Shown: positions 1 to 9,924 of the stretch, piece after piece
Position numbering within the stretch: position 1 is the stretch's first letter
How the letters are laid out: each line of letters opens with the position of its first letter
Source of the DNA: Acidobacteriota bacterium
GTDB taxonomy: Bacteria; Acidobacteriota; UBA890; WLXD01
Assembly: GCA_012103255.1 (NCBI GenBank)
Contig: WLXD01000002.1
Location: forward strand, 558,001 to 622,000
DNA: 64,000 nucleotides
Direction: 5' to 3'
The notes under the pieces: model-generated
Told to the model about the DNA's origin: nothing
The model's input: only the letters and a program-made list of their open reading frames with translations
The model's database searches: none
Translations under genes and position numbers: made by a program

Positions 1-969
1 AACCGGACCGAGAGCCTGCAGGCGGCCGCGCACGACCTCTCTGCCGGCCTCGTCCGCGCTCCAGTCACGACGGATCGATCGCGGTGGAGCCTCGATCACG
101 GGATCCATCTGAACGGTGAGCTCGGCCTGACCGGCAATTGCCTGCAGAAGCGGCAGGCGCTCGGCCGCGACCCACATCTCTGCACCCGCAAGCCGCATGC
201 ACGTGGCACGTCCCGCCTCCGCAAGCTCGTTCGTGAGAGCGCTCCAAGCGACGCCATCGGCAGAGCTACCCGTATCGACCTCTGCCGCCGTCAAGAACCC
301 ATGCAGGAGCAGCGCGTCATGCAACTCGTCAGCGTCGGCAGCATCCGGCCATGACTCGTTGCGCACGCGATCGATGGCCGACTGATCGAGCGCGCCAAGG
401 TCATCGGCTGTCTGAGGGTCCACTCGGCGACGCGTCTGCACCGCCAGGGTGCGACGTTCTTCGGCAGGAGCGTCATCAAGAAACGCATAGGGACGCGCGC
501 TCAGGATCTCGTGTGCAAGCGGCGAGGGCTCTCGCACGTCCAGGGCGACCAATTCCTTGGCTCCACTTGTCACGGCATGCAGCAGCTCGATGAACTCATC
601 GAAGTCCATCGCTTCTTCGAGGCAGTCCGCGATCGTCTGATCCACCAGCGGATGATCCGGCACTTCTCTGGCGCCCTCGATGTTCTCGAAGCAGGCCAAC
701 GAATCGGGAAAGATCACGGCCAGAAGATCTTCGGCATCCATGCGCTGCAGATGCGGAGCCAACCGTTTCCCCGACACCCATCGGCGCACGGCCAACGATC
801 GGGTGGCGTTCCAGCGCCAGCGCACCGGGAACATCGGCGCGTCAAGAAACGCCTGGACGAGTTTGTCGCGCACTGTCTCCGGGTGCAGGTAGCCGAACAC
901 CTCGTCCAGAGGGAAACTATGTGTGGGGCCGAGTGAAAGGACCAACGCGTCGTCGGTGGCTGCGGCCTG
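1..969 (-). CDS. lhr: Lhr-like helicase, C-terminal continuation in shifted frame (runs off window)
   Basis: Reading the minus strand from 969 down to base 1 gives 323 codons with no stop. They begin [20 protein letters not shown], the standard continuation of the Lhr core after FNFEL. Later segments such as [20 protein letters not shown] and [14 protein letters not shown] also match the Lhr winged-helix and C-terminal region by pattern. The piece has no start of its own and joins the 917-3049 frame if one base is removed near 970. It continues past the left edge, as expected for a protein of 1400 or more residues. There is no sign of decay such as extra stops, which favours a recent or artefactual indel. 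Confidence 0.85.
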
Positions 970-3049
970 TTAGTTCGAAGTTGAAGGTCCGGCAGAACAC
1001 CTTACGAAGCGCCAGGCCCCAGGCGCGGTTCACTCGAGTACCGAACGGCGAGTGCAGCACGAGGTGCATGTCGCCCGCCTCGTCGAAGAAGCGCTCCATG
1101 ACGATCGTCTCGCGTGTCGGCATGGCCCCAAGGCTCAAGCGAGCGGCGGCCAGATAGTCGACCGTCTCCCGTGCGGCTACGGAATCGATAGCGGCCGTCT
1201 GCTCAAGCCATGCCGCGGTGGCCTCGATCGCGTCGGACGCGATCGGGCCGCCGGTAGCGCAGAGGTGCCGATCGACTTCAGCGCGCAGCGTCGAAACGGC
1301 CTCCGACAACTCACGCGTCCGTCCGGGAGCCTCGCCGAACCAGAACGGAATCGTGGGCGGCAACCCCTGCGCATCTTCAACACGTACGACGCCGGTCTCG
1401 ACCCTCAGGATCCGCCAGGAGCTATTGCCGAGCTGGAAGATGTCTCCGGGCAGGCTCTCGATCGAGAAATCCTCATCGAGCGTGCCCACCTGTAGCCCCT
1501 CCGGTTCGAGCAGCACCTTGAATTCGAAGTTGTCTGGAATCGCGCCGCCGCAGGTCACGGCGGTGAGGCGCGCTCCGCGGCGTCCCTTGATGCGACCGTT
1601 GACTGAATCCAGGTGCAGATAACGGCCGCGCTGGCCGCGTCGCGTCGAAAACCCGTCGGCCAGCATGTCGACGGTCGAGTCGAAATCCTCCCGCGACAAA
1701 TGGCGAAATGGATACGCGCTGACGCACAGATCGAAGAGTTCGTCCTCGCTCCACTCGCGAGACGCTGCGCATGCGACGATCTGCTGCGCCAGGATGTCGG
1801 TGGGTTTCTCCGGCATGATCAGCCGGTCGAGCTCACCCGATCGCGCCGCTCGGATCGCGGCCACTGACTCCACGAGATCGTCGCGCGACAACGGAAGCAC
1901 GCGCCCCTTCGGCACACCGCCCACGTGGTGACTGGCGCGTCCGACGCGCTGCATCAAGGCGTTGATCGATCGGGGCGAGCCTAGCTGGACCACGAGGTCG
2001 ATCGCGCCGATATCGATGCCCAGCTCAAGCGACGCCGTGGCTACGAGTGCGCGCAGCTCCCCCGACTTGAGCCTCGTTTCTGCCTCCAGCCGCTGCTCCT
2101 TCGACAGCGAGCCATGGTGTGACGTCACCGCCTCGTCGCCGAGCCGAGAGGCCAGGTGGTGCGCAAGGCGCTCCGCGAGGCGGCGTGTATTGACGAACAA
2201 CAGCGTCGTGCGGTGCTCCTCGATCATAGCGGCAAGCTTGTCGTAGACCTCGTCCCAGACCTCGCCGGCCATCAGCGCTTCGAGTGGCGAGTCGGGCATC
2301 ATGATGTCGAGGTCGATTGCGCGATCTCCCACGGCGTCCACGATGGCGCAATCCGGCCGGCCACCAGGATCGAGATTCGACCCGCCTACCAGATATCGGG
2401 CCACGTCCTCGAGGGGCTTCTGAGTAGCGGAGAGGCCGATCCGCAACAATCGACGCTCGGGGTCTTCCTCGCGGACGAGCGAGTCGAGTCGCTCCATGGT
2501 CAGGGCGAGGTGCGATCCGCGCTTGTCGGCGGCCACTGCGTGGATCTCGTCGACGATCAGCGTCCGCGTATCGCGCAACATGCTGCGGCCGCCGTCGCTC
2601 GTGAGCAGTATGTACAGCGACTCCGGCGTCGTCACAAGAATGTGCGGCGGATTCGCCACCATGCGCCGGCGCTCGGCCGGCGGCGTGTCCCCGGTACGTA
2701 CCTGCACACGGATGCCCGCCGCCGCACCACCGGACTGTTGCAGCTCGTAAGCGATTCCCTCGAGCGGGAGCCGAAGGTTCTTCCGGATGTCGTTGGAGAG
2801 TGCCTTCAGCGGCGAGACGTAAACGATCTGGGTGCTCGCCGGAAGAGCGCCGACCTGTGCCTGTCGGGTCAGATCGTCGATGGCTGATAGAAATGCCGCG
2901 AGAGTCTTGCCCGAGCCGGTCGGTGCGGCGATCAGCGTGTGGTGGCGGGCGCGAATCGCGGGCCAGGCCCGTTCCTGGGGCGGCGTGGGCGCGTCGAAAC
3001 AGCGCTGGAACCAGGCAGCGACGGCCGGGTGGAAGTTCTGTAAGGGCAT
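917..3049 (-). CDS. lhr: Lhr-like large DEAD/DEAH-box helicase, N-terminal part (frameshifted)
   Basis: Superfamily 2 helicase of the large Lhr family, an ATP-dependent nucleic-acid translocase linked to DNA repair. The N-terminus has the Q-motif region, Walker A APTGSGKT at residues 42-49, a DEIH Walker B box, motif III SAT, then a helicase C domain with [11 protein letters not shown] and QRVGRASH. Homology runs cleanly to FNFEL near position 974, after which the frame adds about 18 unrelated residues and stops. The family continuation is in the next frame (separate entry), so a one-base insertion near position 970 splits one gene. The ATG at 3049 faces the acyl-CoA ligase gene across 55 bases. 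Identity is confident; whether the break is biological is not. Confidence 0.9.
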   Translation of the reverse strand: MPLQNFHPAVAAWFQRCFDAPTPPQERAWPAIRARHHTLIAAPTGSGKTLAAFLSAIDDLTRQAQVGALPASTQIVYVSPLKALSNDIRKNLRLPLEGIAYELQQSGGAAAGIRVQVRTGDTPPAERRRMVANPPHILVTTPESLYILLTSDGGRSMLRDTRTLIVDEIHAVAADKRGSHLALTMERLDSLVREEDPERRLLRIGLSATQKPLEDVARYLVGGSNLDPGGRPDCAIVDAVGDRAIDLDIMMPDSPLEALMAGEVWDEVYDKLAAMIEEHRTTLLFVNTRRLAERLAHHLASRLGDEAVTSHHGSLSKEQRLEAETRLKSGELRALVATASLELGIDIGAIDLVVQLGSPRSINALMQRVGRASHHVGGVPKGRVLPLSRDDLVESVAAIRAARSGELDRLIMPEKPTDILAQQIVACAASREWSEDELFDLCVSAYPFRHLSREDFDSTVDMLADGFSTRRGQRGRYLHLDSVNGRIKGRRGARLTAVTCGGAIPDNFEFKVLLEPEGLQVGTLDEDFSIESLPGDIFQLGNSSWRILRVETGVVRVEDAQGLPPTIPFWFGEAPGRTRELSEAVSTLRAEVDRHLCATGGPIASDAIEATAAWLEQTAAIDSVAARETVDYLAAARLSLGAMPTRETIVMERFFDEAGDMHLVLHSPFGTRVNRAWGLALRKVFCRTFNFELTGRSHRRRVGPFTRPHT

Positions 3050-3104
3050 GCCTGAGTATATGCTGGCGCCCGCTCGCCCCTATCGACGCCAGGAGCCCCG
3101 ATCG

Positions 3105-4736
<1,632 letters not shown>

Positions 4737-4738
4737 CC

Positions 4739-5665
4739 ATGCGCGACTTCGCCCCGGCGACGAGCCTTGTCGACCTCCGCTTCCAGGGTCACCCGGAGTA
4801 CATTGCGTGCTACGTGCTCCACACGAGTCGTGGCATCGCGCTCATAGATCCAGGGCCGTCCTCGACGCTCTCGGCCCTCGAAGAGAGCCTCCGCCTGGCG
4901 GGTTTCTCGTTCGAGGCCGTCACCGACGTATTGCTGACGCACATCCATCTCGACCACGCCGGCGCCACGGGTTCGATCGTCCGCGATCACCCCGACGTCC
5001 GTGTTCACGTGCACGCGCGCGGCGCGCGCCACATGGTCGACCCCACCCGACTCCTGGCCTCGGCTTCGAGGCTCTACGGCGATCGCATGGACACCCTGTG
5101 GGGCGAGTTCATTGCAGTACCCACCGACCGGGTCAACGTTCTGGAGGGCGGCGAAACCCTGGCCCTCGGCGGACGTGAACTGGAGGTCGCCTACACGCCC
5201 GGGCATGCCTCGCACCACGTCAGCTACTTCGACCCGGACGGCGGCCTCGCGTTTGTGGGCGACACCCTCGGCATCCGGATCGACAACCGCCCGTACGTGA
5301 TGCCCGTGACACCGCCACCCGACATCGATCCAGCCCGATGGACCGAAAGTCACCGCAAGATCCGCGCCTGGGCCCCCGACACGCTGTGTCCCACCCACTT
5401 CGGACCGGCCCGGCCTGCGGAGGCGCATATCGACGAGCACGAGCAACGCCTTGCCGGATGGGCGGCGGGCGTTGAAGAGGCGGTAGCGACGGGAGCCGAC
5501 GCACAGGAGCGGGCCCGGCAGTTCGCCTTGCAGGTACAGCGAGATATCGAGGGCGTCCTCGGCAAAGAGCAAGCGGCCGGTTATGCGGCAGGAGGCGGGC
5601 TGACCGATTCCTGGCACGGACTGGCGCGCTACTTCACGAAGCGAGCGACCAAGGAGCAGCAGTGA
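4739..5665 (+). CDS. MBL-fold metallo-hydrolase
   Basis: Metallo-beta-lactamase-fold hydrolase of about 308 residues with the signature THIHLDHAG near residues 67-75, a later PGHASHH histidine and VGDTLG supplying the bridging aspartate; all zinc ligands appear intact. No signal peptide, so probably cytosolic. The substrate is unknown; family members of this length include thioesterase-like and lactonase-like enzymes, and a position directly after an acyl-CoA ligase makes a thioester or lipid-derived ester plausible (inference). ATG 4739 is used. A TTG at 4733 in the same frame would overlap the upstream stop and is closer to GGAG at 4724-4727. The stop overlaps the next gene by four bases. 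Confidence 0.88.
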   Translation: MRDFAPATSLVDLRFQGHPEYIACYVLHTSRGIALIDPGPSSTLSALEESLRLAGFSFEAVTDVLLTHIHLDHAGATGSIVRDHPDVRVHVHARGARHMVDPTRLLASASRLYGDRMDTLWGEFIAVPTDRVNVLEGGETLALGGRELEVAYTPGHASHHVSYFDPDGGLAFVGDTLGIRIDNRPYVMPVTPPPDIDPARWTESHRKIRAWAPDTLCPTHFGPARPAEAHIDEHEQRLAGWAAGVEEAVATGADAQERARQFALQVQRDIEGVLGKEQAAGYAAGGGLTDSWHGLARYFTKRATKEQQ

Positions 5666-7425
5666 ACAAAGCACTACTCGCGACGATCGGCATCGCCGGC
5701 GCCCTGACCGCTGGCGTCGCAGCGCAGGAAAACGAGGCAGCGACGGAGCTCGCCGCGATTATGGAAGCCCTCACCGAGATCCGCTGGGCCGATCACACGT
5801 TGCCGGTTCCCGAAGGTGTCGATTCGAGGTACTCGGATCGGCTCGACGCGGTGAGCATCGACCGGTCCCTGGCAGAACTCGAAGAGCTGGATGCGCTCGG
5901 CGCTCGCATCACGCAGCTCGATCGCGACGCTCTCACTGCAGACGAATCGACCGACGCCGAGATCCTGCGACTTCAGCTTCGCGATCGCATCAACGAGCTC
6001 CGCTATGACGGCTACCTGCTACCGATCGGGTCGCGCTACGGCTTCCATTTCGGGTTCGCCAGCATGCCGGAGAGCCGCGTCTTCCGGACCATCTCCGACT
6101 ACGACTCCTACATCGCGCGCCTGCAGTCATTCCCCGCACACTCCGGGCAACAGATTGCGATCATGCGTCACGCACTCGGCCAGGGCTGGGTGCTGCCCGC
6201 CGCGGTAATGGTGGGCTACGAAGAAACCGCCGGACAGCACGTTGTTGAACGCACCGAAGACAGTGGTTTCTGGGCTCCATTCACGCGGCTACCGGACTCC
6301 ATACCCGACGCGGATCGCGAGCGAATCCTCGCCGACGGGCATGCCGCCGTCGAGGCGACCGTCGAGGCGTACCGCGTGCTCTACGAGTTCTTCCGCGATG
6401 AGTACGTCCCGGCTGGTCGTCCGACGCTCGGAGTGGTCGACCTTCCCGGCAATGGTCGCGACTTCTACGAGCACCGCGTTCGCCGATACACCACGCTCGA
6501 CATCACGCCCGAAGAGGTCCACGAGGTCGGCCTCGAACAGGTCTCGGCAATCCGCGCCGCAATGGAAGCGATCCGTGAGGAAGTGGGCTTCGAGGGCGAC
6601 TGGGATGCTTTCCTGGAGTTCCTGCGCACGGATCCACGTTTCTACGTCGACACCCCGGTGGAATACCTCGCGCACGTGTCGCTCGCGGCCAAGCAGATGG
6701 AAGGACATCTGCCGGAGCTGTTCCAGACCCTCCCGCGCACGCCCTACGGCGTCCGGGCGATCCCCGACCACGTAGCGCCACGCCAGTCAGCGGGCTACTA
6801 CGACCGCGGCAACGCCGACGGCACACGCGGCGGCTGGGTCAACATCAACACGTCACAGCTGGACCAGCGGCCGTTGTGGGTCGCGCGAGCGCTTGCCTAC
6901 CACGAGGGCGTTCCCGGACATCACCTGCAGATCATGCTCCTGCAGGAAAACGACGCCCTGTCGGGTTTCCGAAAACGCTCCGGCACGACGGTCTTCACCG
7001 AAGGCTGGGGGCTCTACACCGAAAAGCTCGGCATGGACGTGGGGCTCATGGACGACCCCTACGACCGATTCGGCATGTGGAGCTACCAGATCTGGCGCGC
7101 GTGTCGCCTCGTCGTCGACACGGGAATGCACGCCCTCGGCTGGAGTCGTGAGCGCGCGATCGAGTTCATGGCCGACAACACCGGCATGGGGATCGGCCCG
7201 GTAACCGCCGAGATCGATCGCCACATCACCGAGCCAGGCCAGGGCCTCGCCTACACGATGGGCGAGCTCGAAATCAGCGCGCTGCGGGTGCAAGGAGAGC
7301 AACGACTCGGTGACAACTTCGACCTGCGGGAGTTCCACGACGTGGTGCTCGGCGGCGGCTCGCTGCCCCTTTCCGTACTGCGCACGCGCGTAACAACGTG
7401 GATCGACGAGAAAGCTGCGGAATAG
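5662..7425 (+). CDS. Exported DUF885 family protein (putative metallopeptidase-like)
   Basis: 587-residue protein of the DUF885 family with an N-terminal signal peptide (MNKALLATIGIAGALTAG, cleavage likely after AAQ). The family hallmark YHEGVPGHHLQ is near residues 413-423. It resembles a zinc-binding HExxH-type site, and the family is often annotated as putative peptidase, but the reaction is not established. GTG at 5662 overlaps the preceding TGA in GTGA, so it is translationally coupled to the MBL hydrolase. Co-operon location with lipid-activating and MBL enzymes is unusual for a peptidase. Periplasmic location is inferred from the signal sequence. Confidence 0.88.
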   Translation: MNKALLATIGIAGALTAGVAAQENEAATELAAIMEALTEIRWADHTLPVPEGVDSRYSDRLDAVSIDRSLAELEELDALGARITQLDRDALTADESTDAEILRLQLRDRINELRYDGYLLPIGSRYGFHFGFASMPESRVFRTISDYDSYIARLQSFPAHSGQQIAIMRHALGQGWVLPAAVMVGYEETAGQHVVERTEDSGFWAPFTRLPDSIPDADRERILADGHAAVEATVEAYRVLYEFFRDEYVPAGRPTLGVVDLPGNGRDFYEHRVRRYTTLDITPEEVHEVGLEQVSAIRAAMEAIREEVGFEGDWDAFLEFLRTDPRFYVDTPVEYLAHVSLAAKQMEGHLPELFQTLPRTPYGVRAIPDHVAPRQSAGYYDRGNADGTRGGWVNINTSQLDQRPLWVARALAYHEGVPGHHLQIMLLQENDALSGFRKRSGTTVFTEGWGLYTEKLGMDVGLMDDPYDRFGMWSYQIWRACRLVVDTGMHALGWSRERAIEFMADNTGMGIGPVTAEIDRHITEPGQGLAYTMGELEISALRVQGEQRLGDNFDLREFHDVVLGGGSLPLSVLRTRVTTWIDEKAAE

Positions 7426-7473
7426 TCGGCCGGCCGGCGGCACATATGGGCTGTAACCAACGTTCCCTCGCGA

Positions 7474-7490
7474 CGGGGCTCGGCGCCCCG
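7474..7490. other. GC-rich hairpin between operons
   Basis: CGGGGC at 7474-7479 and GCCCCG at 7485-7490 form a perfect six-pair stem with a five-base loop, 49 bases after the DUF885 stop and 25 bases before the small membrane protein. There is no U-tract, so it is not a classical intrinsic terminator. It may be a processing or attenuation structure. Confidence 0.3.
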
Positions 7491-7515
7491 AAGCACTGAG
7501 CGGGAGACGCACACA

Positions 7516-7740
7516 GTGCGAGGTCTGCAGCTAGCTGGACTCATGCTCTGGCGTGGCGGGCTGATGCTTGTCGGCGGCTGGTCGCTGTACGAGTCATGGG
7601 GCTGGGTGCTCCGCTACCTCGACCTCCCGCTGCAGCTGGAGGTCGGGTTCGGCATTGCGCTCACGGGCGCAGGCTTCGTGCTGGGGTCCCTTCTGCTCGA
7701 ACGCATCCAGGACGACCAGCAGGAGCGAGCACGCCAATGA
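7516..7740 (+). CDS. Small two-helix membrane protein
   Basis: 74-residue protein from a GTG start with two hydrophobic segments (about residues 8-28 and 41-61) and a charged C-terminus rich in Glu, Gln and Arg. No family recognised. Its stop overlaps the next ATG in ATGA, so the two small membrane proteins are translationally coupled. They resemble each other in layout: two helices followed by an acidic tail after an LxxER motif (LLLERIQDD here, ILWERFDNY in the next), which suggests an ancient duplication. The first gene of a set that also contains YbjQ and the CDGSH fusion. Confidence 0.75.
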   Translation: MRGLQLAGLMLWRGGLMLVGGWSLYESWGWVLRYLDLPLQLEVGFGIALTGAGFVLGSLLLERIQDDQQERARQ

Positions 7741-7970
7741 TCCGTCTGCTGCGCATCACCGGGTTCCTGCTGATCGGCATCGGCGCTGCCATCGTGGCCA
7801 GCTACTTGATCAAGCCACTGCGGCTCCTGTGGCCCTGGTTGCTCGCGCTGCCGCTACCGATTCAGATCGGTGGATTGATCGCCGGCTTCGGCATCACACT
7901 GCTGTGCGGAACGATCCTGTGGGAACGATTCGACAACTACGAGTCAGACCGCTCACTGCGCGACGAGTGA
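7737..7970 (+). CDS. Small two-helix membrane protein, coupled partner
   Basis: 77-residue hydrophobic protein with two predicted transmembrane helices (about 5-25 and 42-63), the second followed by WERFDNYESDRSLRDE. The ATG lies inside the upstream stop (ATGA). The similar architecture and shared position suggest it forms a hetero-oligomer with its neighbour (inference). Sixteen bases separate it from the YbjQ-family gene, so co-transcription is very likely. No database family can be named from sequence alone. Confidence 0.75.
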   Translation: MIRLLRITGFLLIGIGAAIVASYLIKPLRLLWPWLLALPLPIQIGGLIAGFGITLLCGTILWERFDNYESDRSLRDE

Positions 7971-7986
7971 GCACCGGAGAAGACGC

Positions 7987-8325
7987 ATGATCGTCCTGAA
8001 CACAGACCACGTTCCCGGCCGCGAAGTGGGAGAGGCTCTCGGCCTCGTCCGCGGCAGCACGATTCGCGCCAAGCACCTCGGCAAAGACCTCATGGCCGGC
8101 CTCCGCACGATCTTCGGAGGCGAAGTGAAGGAGTACACCGAGATGCTCGTCGAAGCCCGCGCCGAGAGCGTCCGCCGCATGAAAGCCCAAGCGGCAGAAC
8201 TCGACGCGGATGCGATCATCAACGTCCGCTTCATGACCTCCCAGGTCATGTCCGGCGCCGCCGAAATGCTCGCCTACGGCACGGCGGTAAAACTGAAGGA
8301 CAAGGAGTCCTTCCTCGGTCCGTGA
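7987..8325 (+). CDS. YbjQ/UPF0145 family heavy-metal-binding-domain protein
   Basis: 112-residue member of the YbjQ (UPF0145) family. The family pattern is clear: an N-terminal beta strand (MIVLNTDHVPGREV), GLVRGSTIRAKH, a KEYTEML helix, then ARAESVRRMKAQAAELDADAIINVRF and a glycine-rich end AYGTAVKL. Relatives form ring-like oligomers; the old heavy-metal name is by analogy and no function is established. Cytosolic, no signal. It follows the two small membrane proteins by 16 bases and may be recruited to them (inference). Confidence 0.87.
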   Translation: MIVLNTDHVPGREVGEALGLVRGSTIRAKHLGKDLMAGLRTIFGGEVKEYTEMLVEARAESVRRMKAQAAELDADAIINVRFMTSQVMSGAAEMLAYGTAVKLKDKESFLGP

Positions 8326-8394
8326 CAAACTTGGTCCCACGGCCGGCCGCGACTCGTGTCGGCAGAAAGGACATCTCGAACCGATGAGGACTTG

Positions 8395-9924
8395 ATGAGC
8401 GACACTCCCATTCTGGCCGCCAAGTCACCTACCGGCGTCGACCTCGAAGAAGGCAAGACCTACTACTGGTGCCGTTGCGGGCGATCGAAGAACCAGCCGT
8501 TTTGCGACGGGTCACACGCAGGAACGGATCTGTCGCCGATGGAGTTCACCGCCGAGGCCACGGCGACCGCGCATCTGTGCCGCTGCAAGGCCACCTCGAA
8601 TCCGCCGTTCTGTGACGGCACTCACGCCCGACTCGGTGACGTGCACGTCGGCGACCCCCTGCCAGACGCCGATGCTGGCGATGGTCCTCCCATAGCCCAG
8701 CCAACGCCCGAAGAGCCTACGGTCGCGCGCATCCACGATCTCGCGCCCAACGGACTGTCCGGCCATCACGGCGAAATGGGCGCCATGGGAGTTCCTCGAA
8801 AGGACCTGCCGCATTGGGACGACATGCAAATCCTGACGGCCCAGCTCGCCACGAAACCGCTCGGCGAGGACGCTCCCGTGGACACCGAGTTGGTGATCGG
8901 TCCAAACGCCGGCAAGCCGCTCCGGCTCGAGATCCCGCTGTTCGTGTCGGATATGAGCTTCGGCGCGCTTTCAGAAGAATCGAAGGTGAGCCTGGCGCGT
9001 GGCGCCGAGATGGCCGGCACTGGCATCTGTTCCGGCGAAGGCGGCTCGCTCACCGAGGAACGCGAAGCTAACAGTCGTTACCTGTACGAGCTCGCCTCCG
9101 CCAAGTTCGGCTGGACGGAAGACCTCCTCGAGGACGTCCAGGCATTCCACTTCAAGGGCGGCCAGGGCGCGAAGACCGGTACGGGCGGGCACCTGCCGGG
9201 AGCAAAGGTCACGGAGAAGATCGCGGAGACGCGCGGCCTCGAACCAGGCCAGGATGCCATTTCGCCGCCGACGTTCGACAGCCCTTCGACCGTTGAGGAG
9301 TTCAAGGTGTTCGGCGAGCGCGTGCGGGAACGCAGCGGCGGGATCCCGATCGGCTTCAAGCTCTCGGCCAACCACATCGAAGCGGACATCGACTTCGCCC
9401 TGGAAGCCGGCGCCGACTACATCATCCTGGATGGCCGCGGCGGGGGTACGGGCGCCGCGCCGTTGCTATTCCGCGACCACATCAGCGTGCCGACGATTCC
9501 CGCGCTGGCGCGGGCACGAGCCCATCTCGATCGAACCGTGGGGCGCGACGTAACGCTGATCATCACCGGCGGGCTCCGGATGCCCGAGGACTTCATCAAG
9601 GCGATGGCGCTCGGCGCCGACGGCGTGGCGCTTTCGAACGCCGCGATTCAGGCCATCGGCTGCATCGGCGCGCGCATCTGCAACACCAACAACTGCCCGA
9701 CGGGCATCGCCACGCAGAAACCCGAGCTAAGGCGTCGTCTTGATGTCGATGCCGGCGCGCAACGCCTCGCCACATTCTTCGGCGCAGCAACCCAGCTGAT
9801 GCAGGTGATGGCGCGGGCTTGTGGGCACACGCGGCTTGGTGACTTCCGTGCGCGCGACCTGACCACATGGAAGCGCGAGATGGCTGATCTCACCGGAGTG
9901 CAATTCGGCGGCACTAGCGGATAG
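8395..9924 (+). CDS. Double CDGSH iron-sulfur domain fused to FMN-binding glutamate-synthase domain
   Basis: 509-residue fusion. Residues 1-80 contain two CDGSH [2Fe-2S] sites: CRCGRSKNQPFCDGSH (C26, C28, C37, H41) and CRCKATSNPPFCDGTH (C62, C64, C73, H77). From about residue 150 the protein is a GltB-type FMN domain, with GGRGGGTGAAP in the barrel and an intact [3Fe-4S] motif CIGARICNTNNCPTG. It lacks the glutaminase domain of true GltB, as in archaeal-type and GltS-related proteins whose substrate is often unclear. ATG 8395 follows AGGA at 8387-8390 closely; GTG 8356 is an alternative. The 3' end overlaps the convergent sulfatase gene by 11 bases. Confidence 0.9.
   Translation: MSDTPILAAKSPTGVDLEEGKTYYWCRCGRSKNQPFCDGSHAGTDLSPMEFTAEATATAHLCRCKATSNPPFCDGTHARLGDVHVGDPLPDADAGDGPPIAQPTPEEPTVARIHDLAPNGLSGHHGEMGAMGVPRKDLPHWDDMQILTAQLATKPLGEDAPVDTELVIGPNAGKPLRLEIPLFVSDMSFGALSEESKVSLARGAEMAGTGICSGEGGSLTEEREANSRYLYELASAKFGWTEDLLEDVQAFHFKGGQGAKTGTGGHLPGAKVTEKIAETRGLEPGQDAISPPTFDSPSTVEEFKVFGERVRERSGGIPIGFKLSANHIEADIDFALEAGADYIILDGRGGGTGAAPLLFRDHISVPTIPALARARAHLDRTVGRDVTLIITGGLRMPEDFIKAMALGADGVALSNAAIQAIGCIGARICNTNNCPTGIATQKPELRRRLDVDAGAQRLATFFGAATQLMQVMARACGHTRLGDFRARDLTTWKREMADLTGVQFGGTSG

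Noticed and set aside
7425-7445. GGCCGGCC-type palindromes, also at 8341
   Set aside because: Expected often at this GC content and with no placement pattern.
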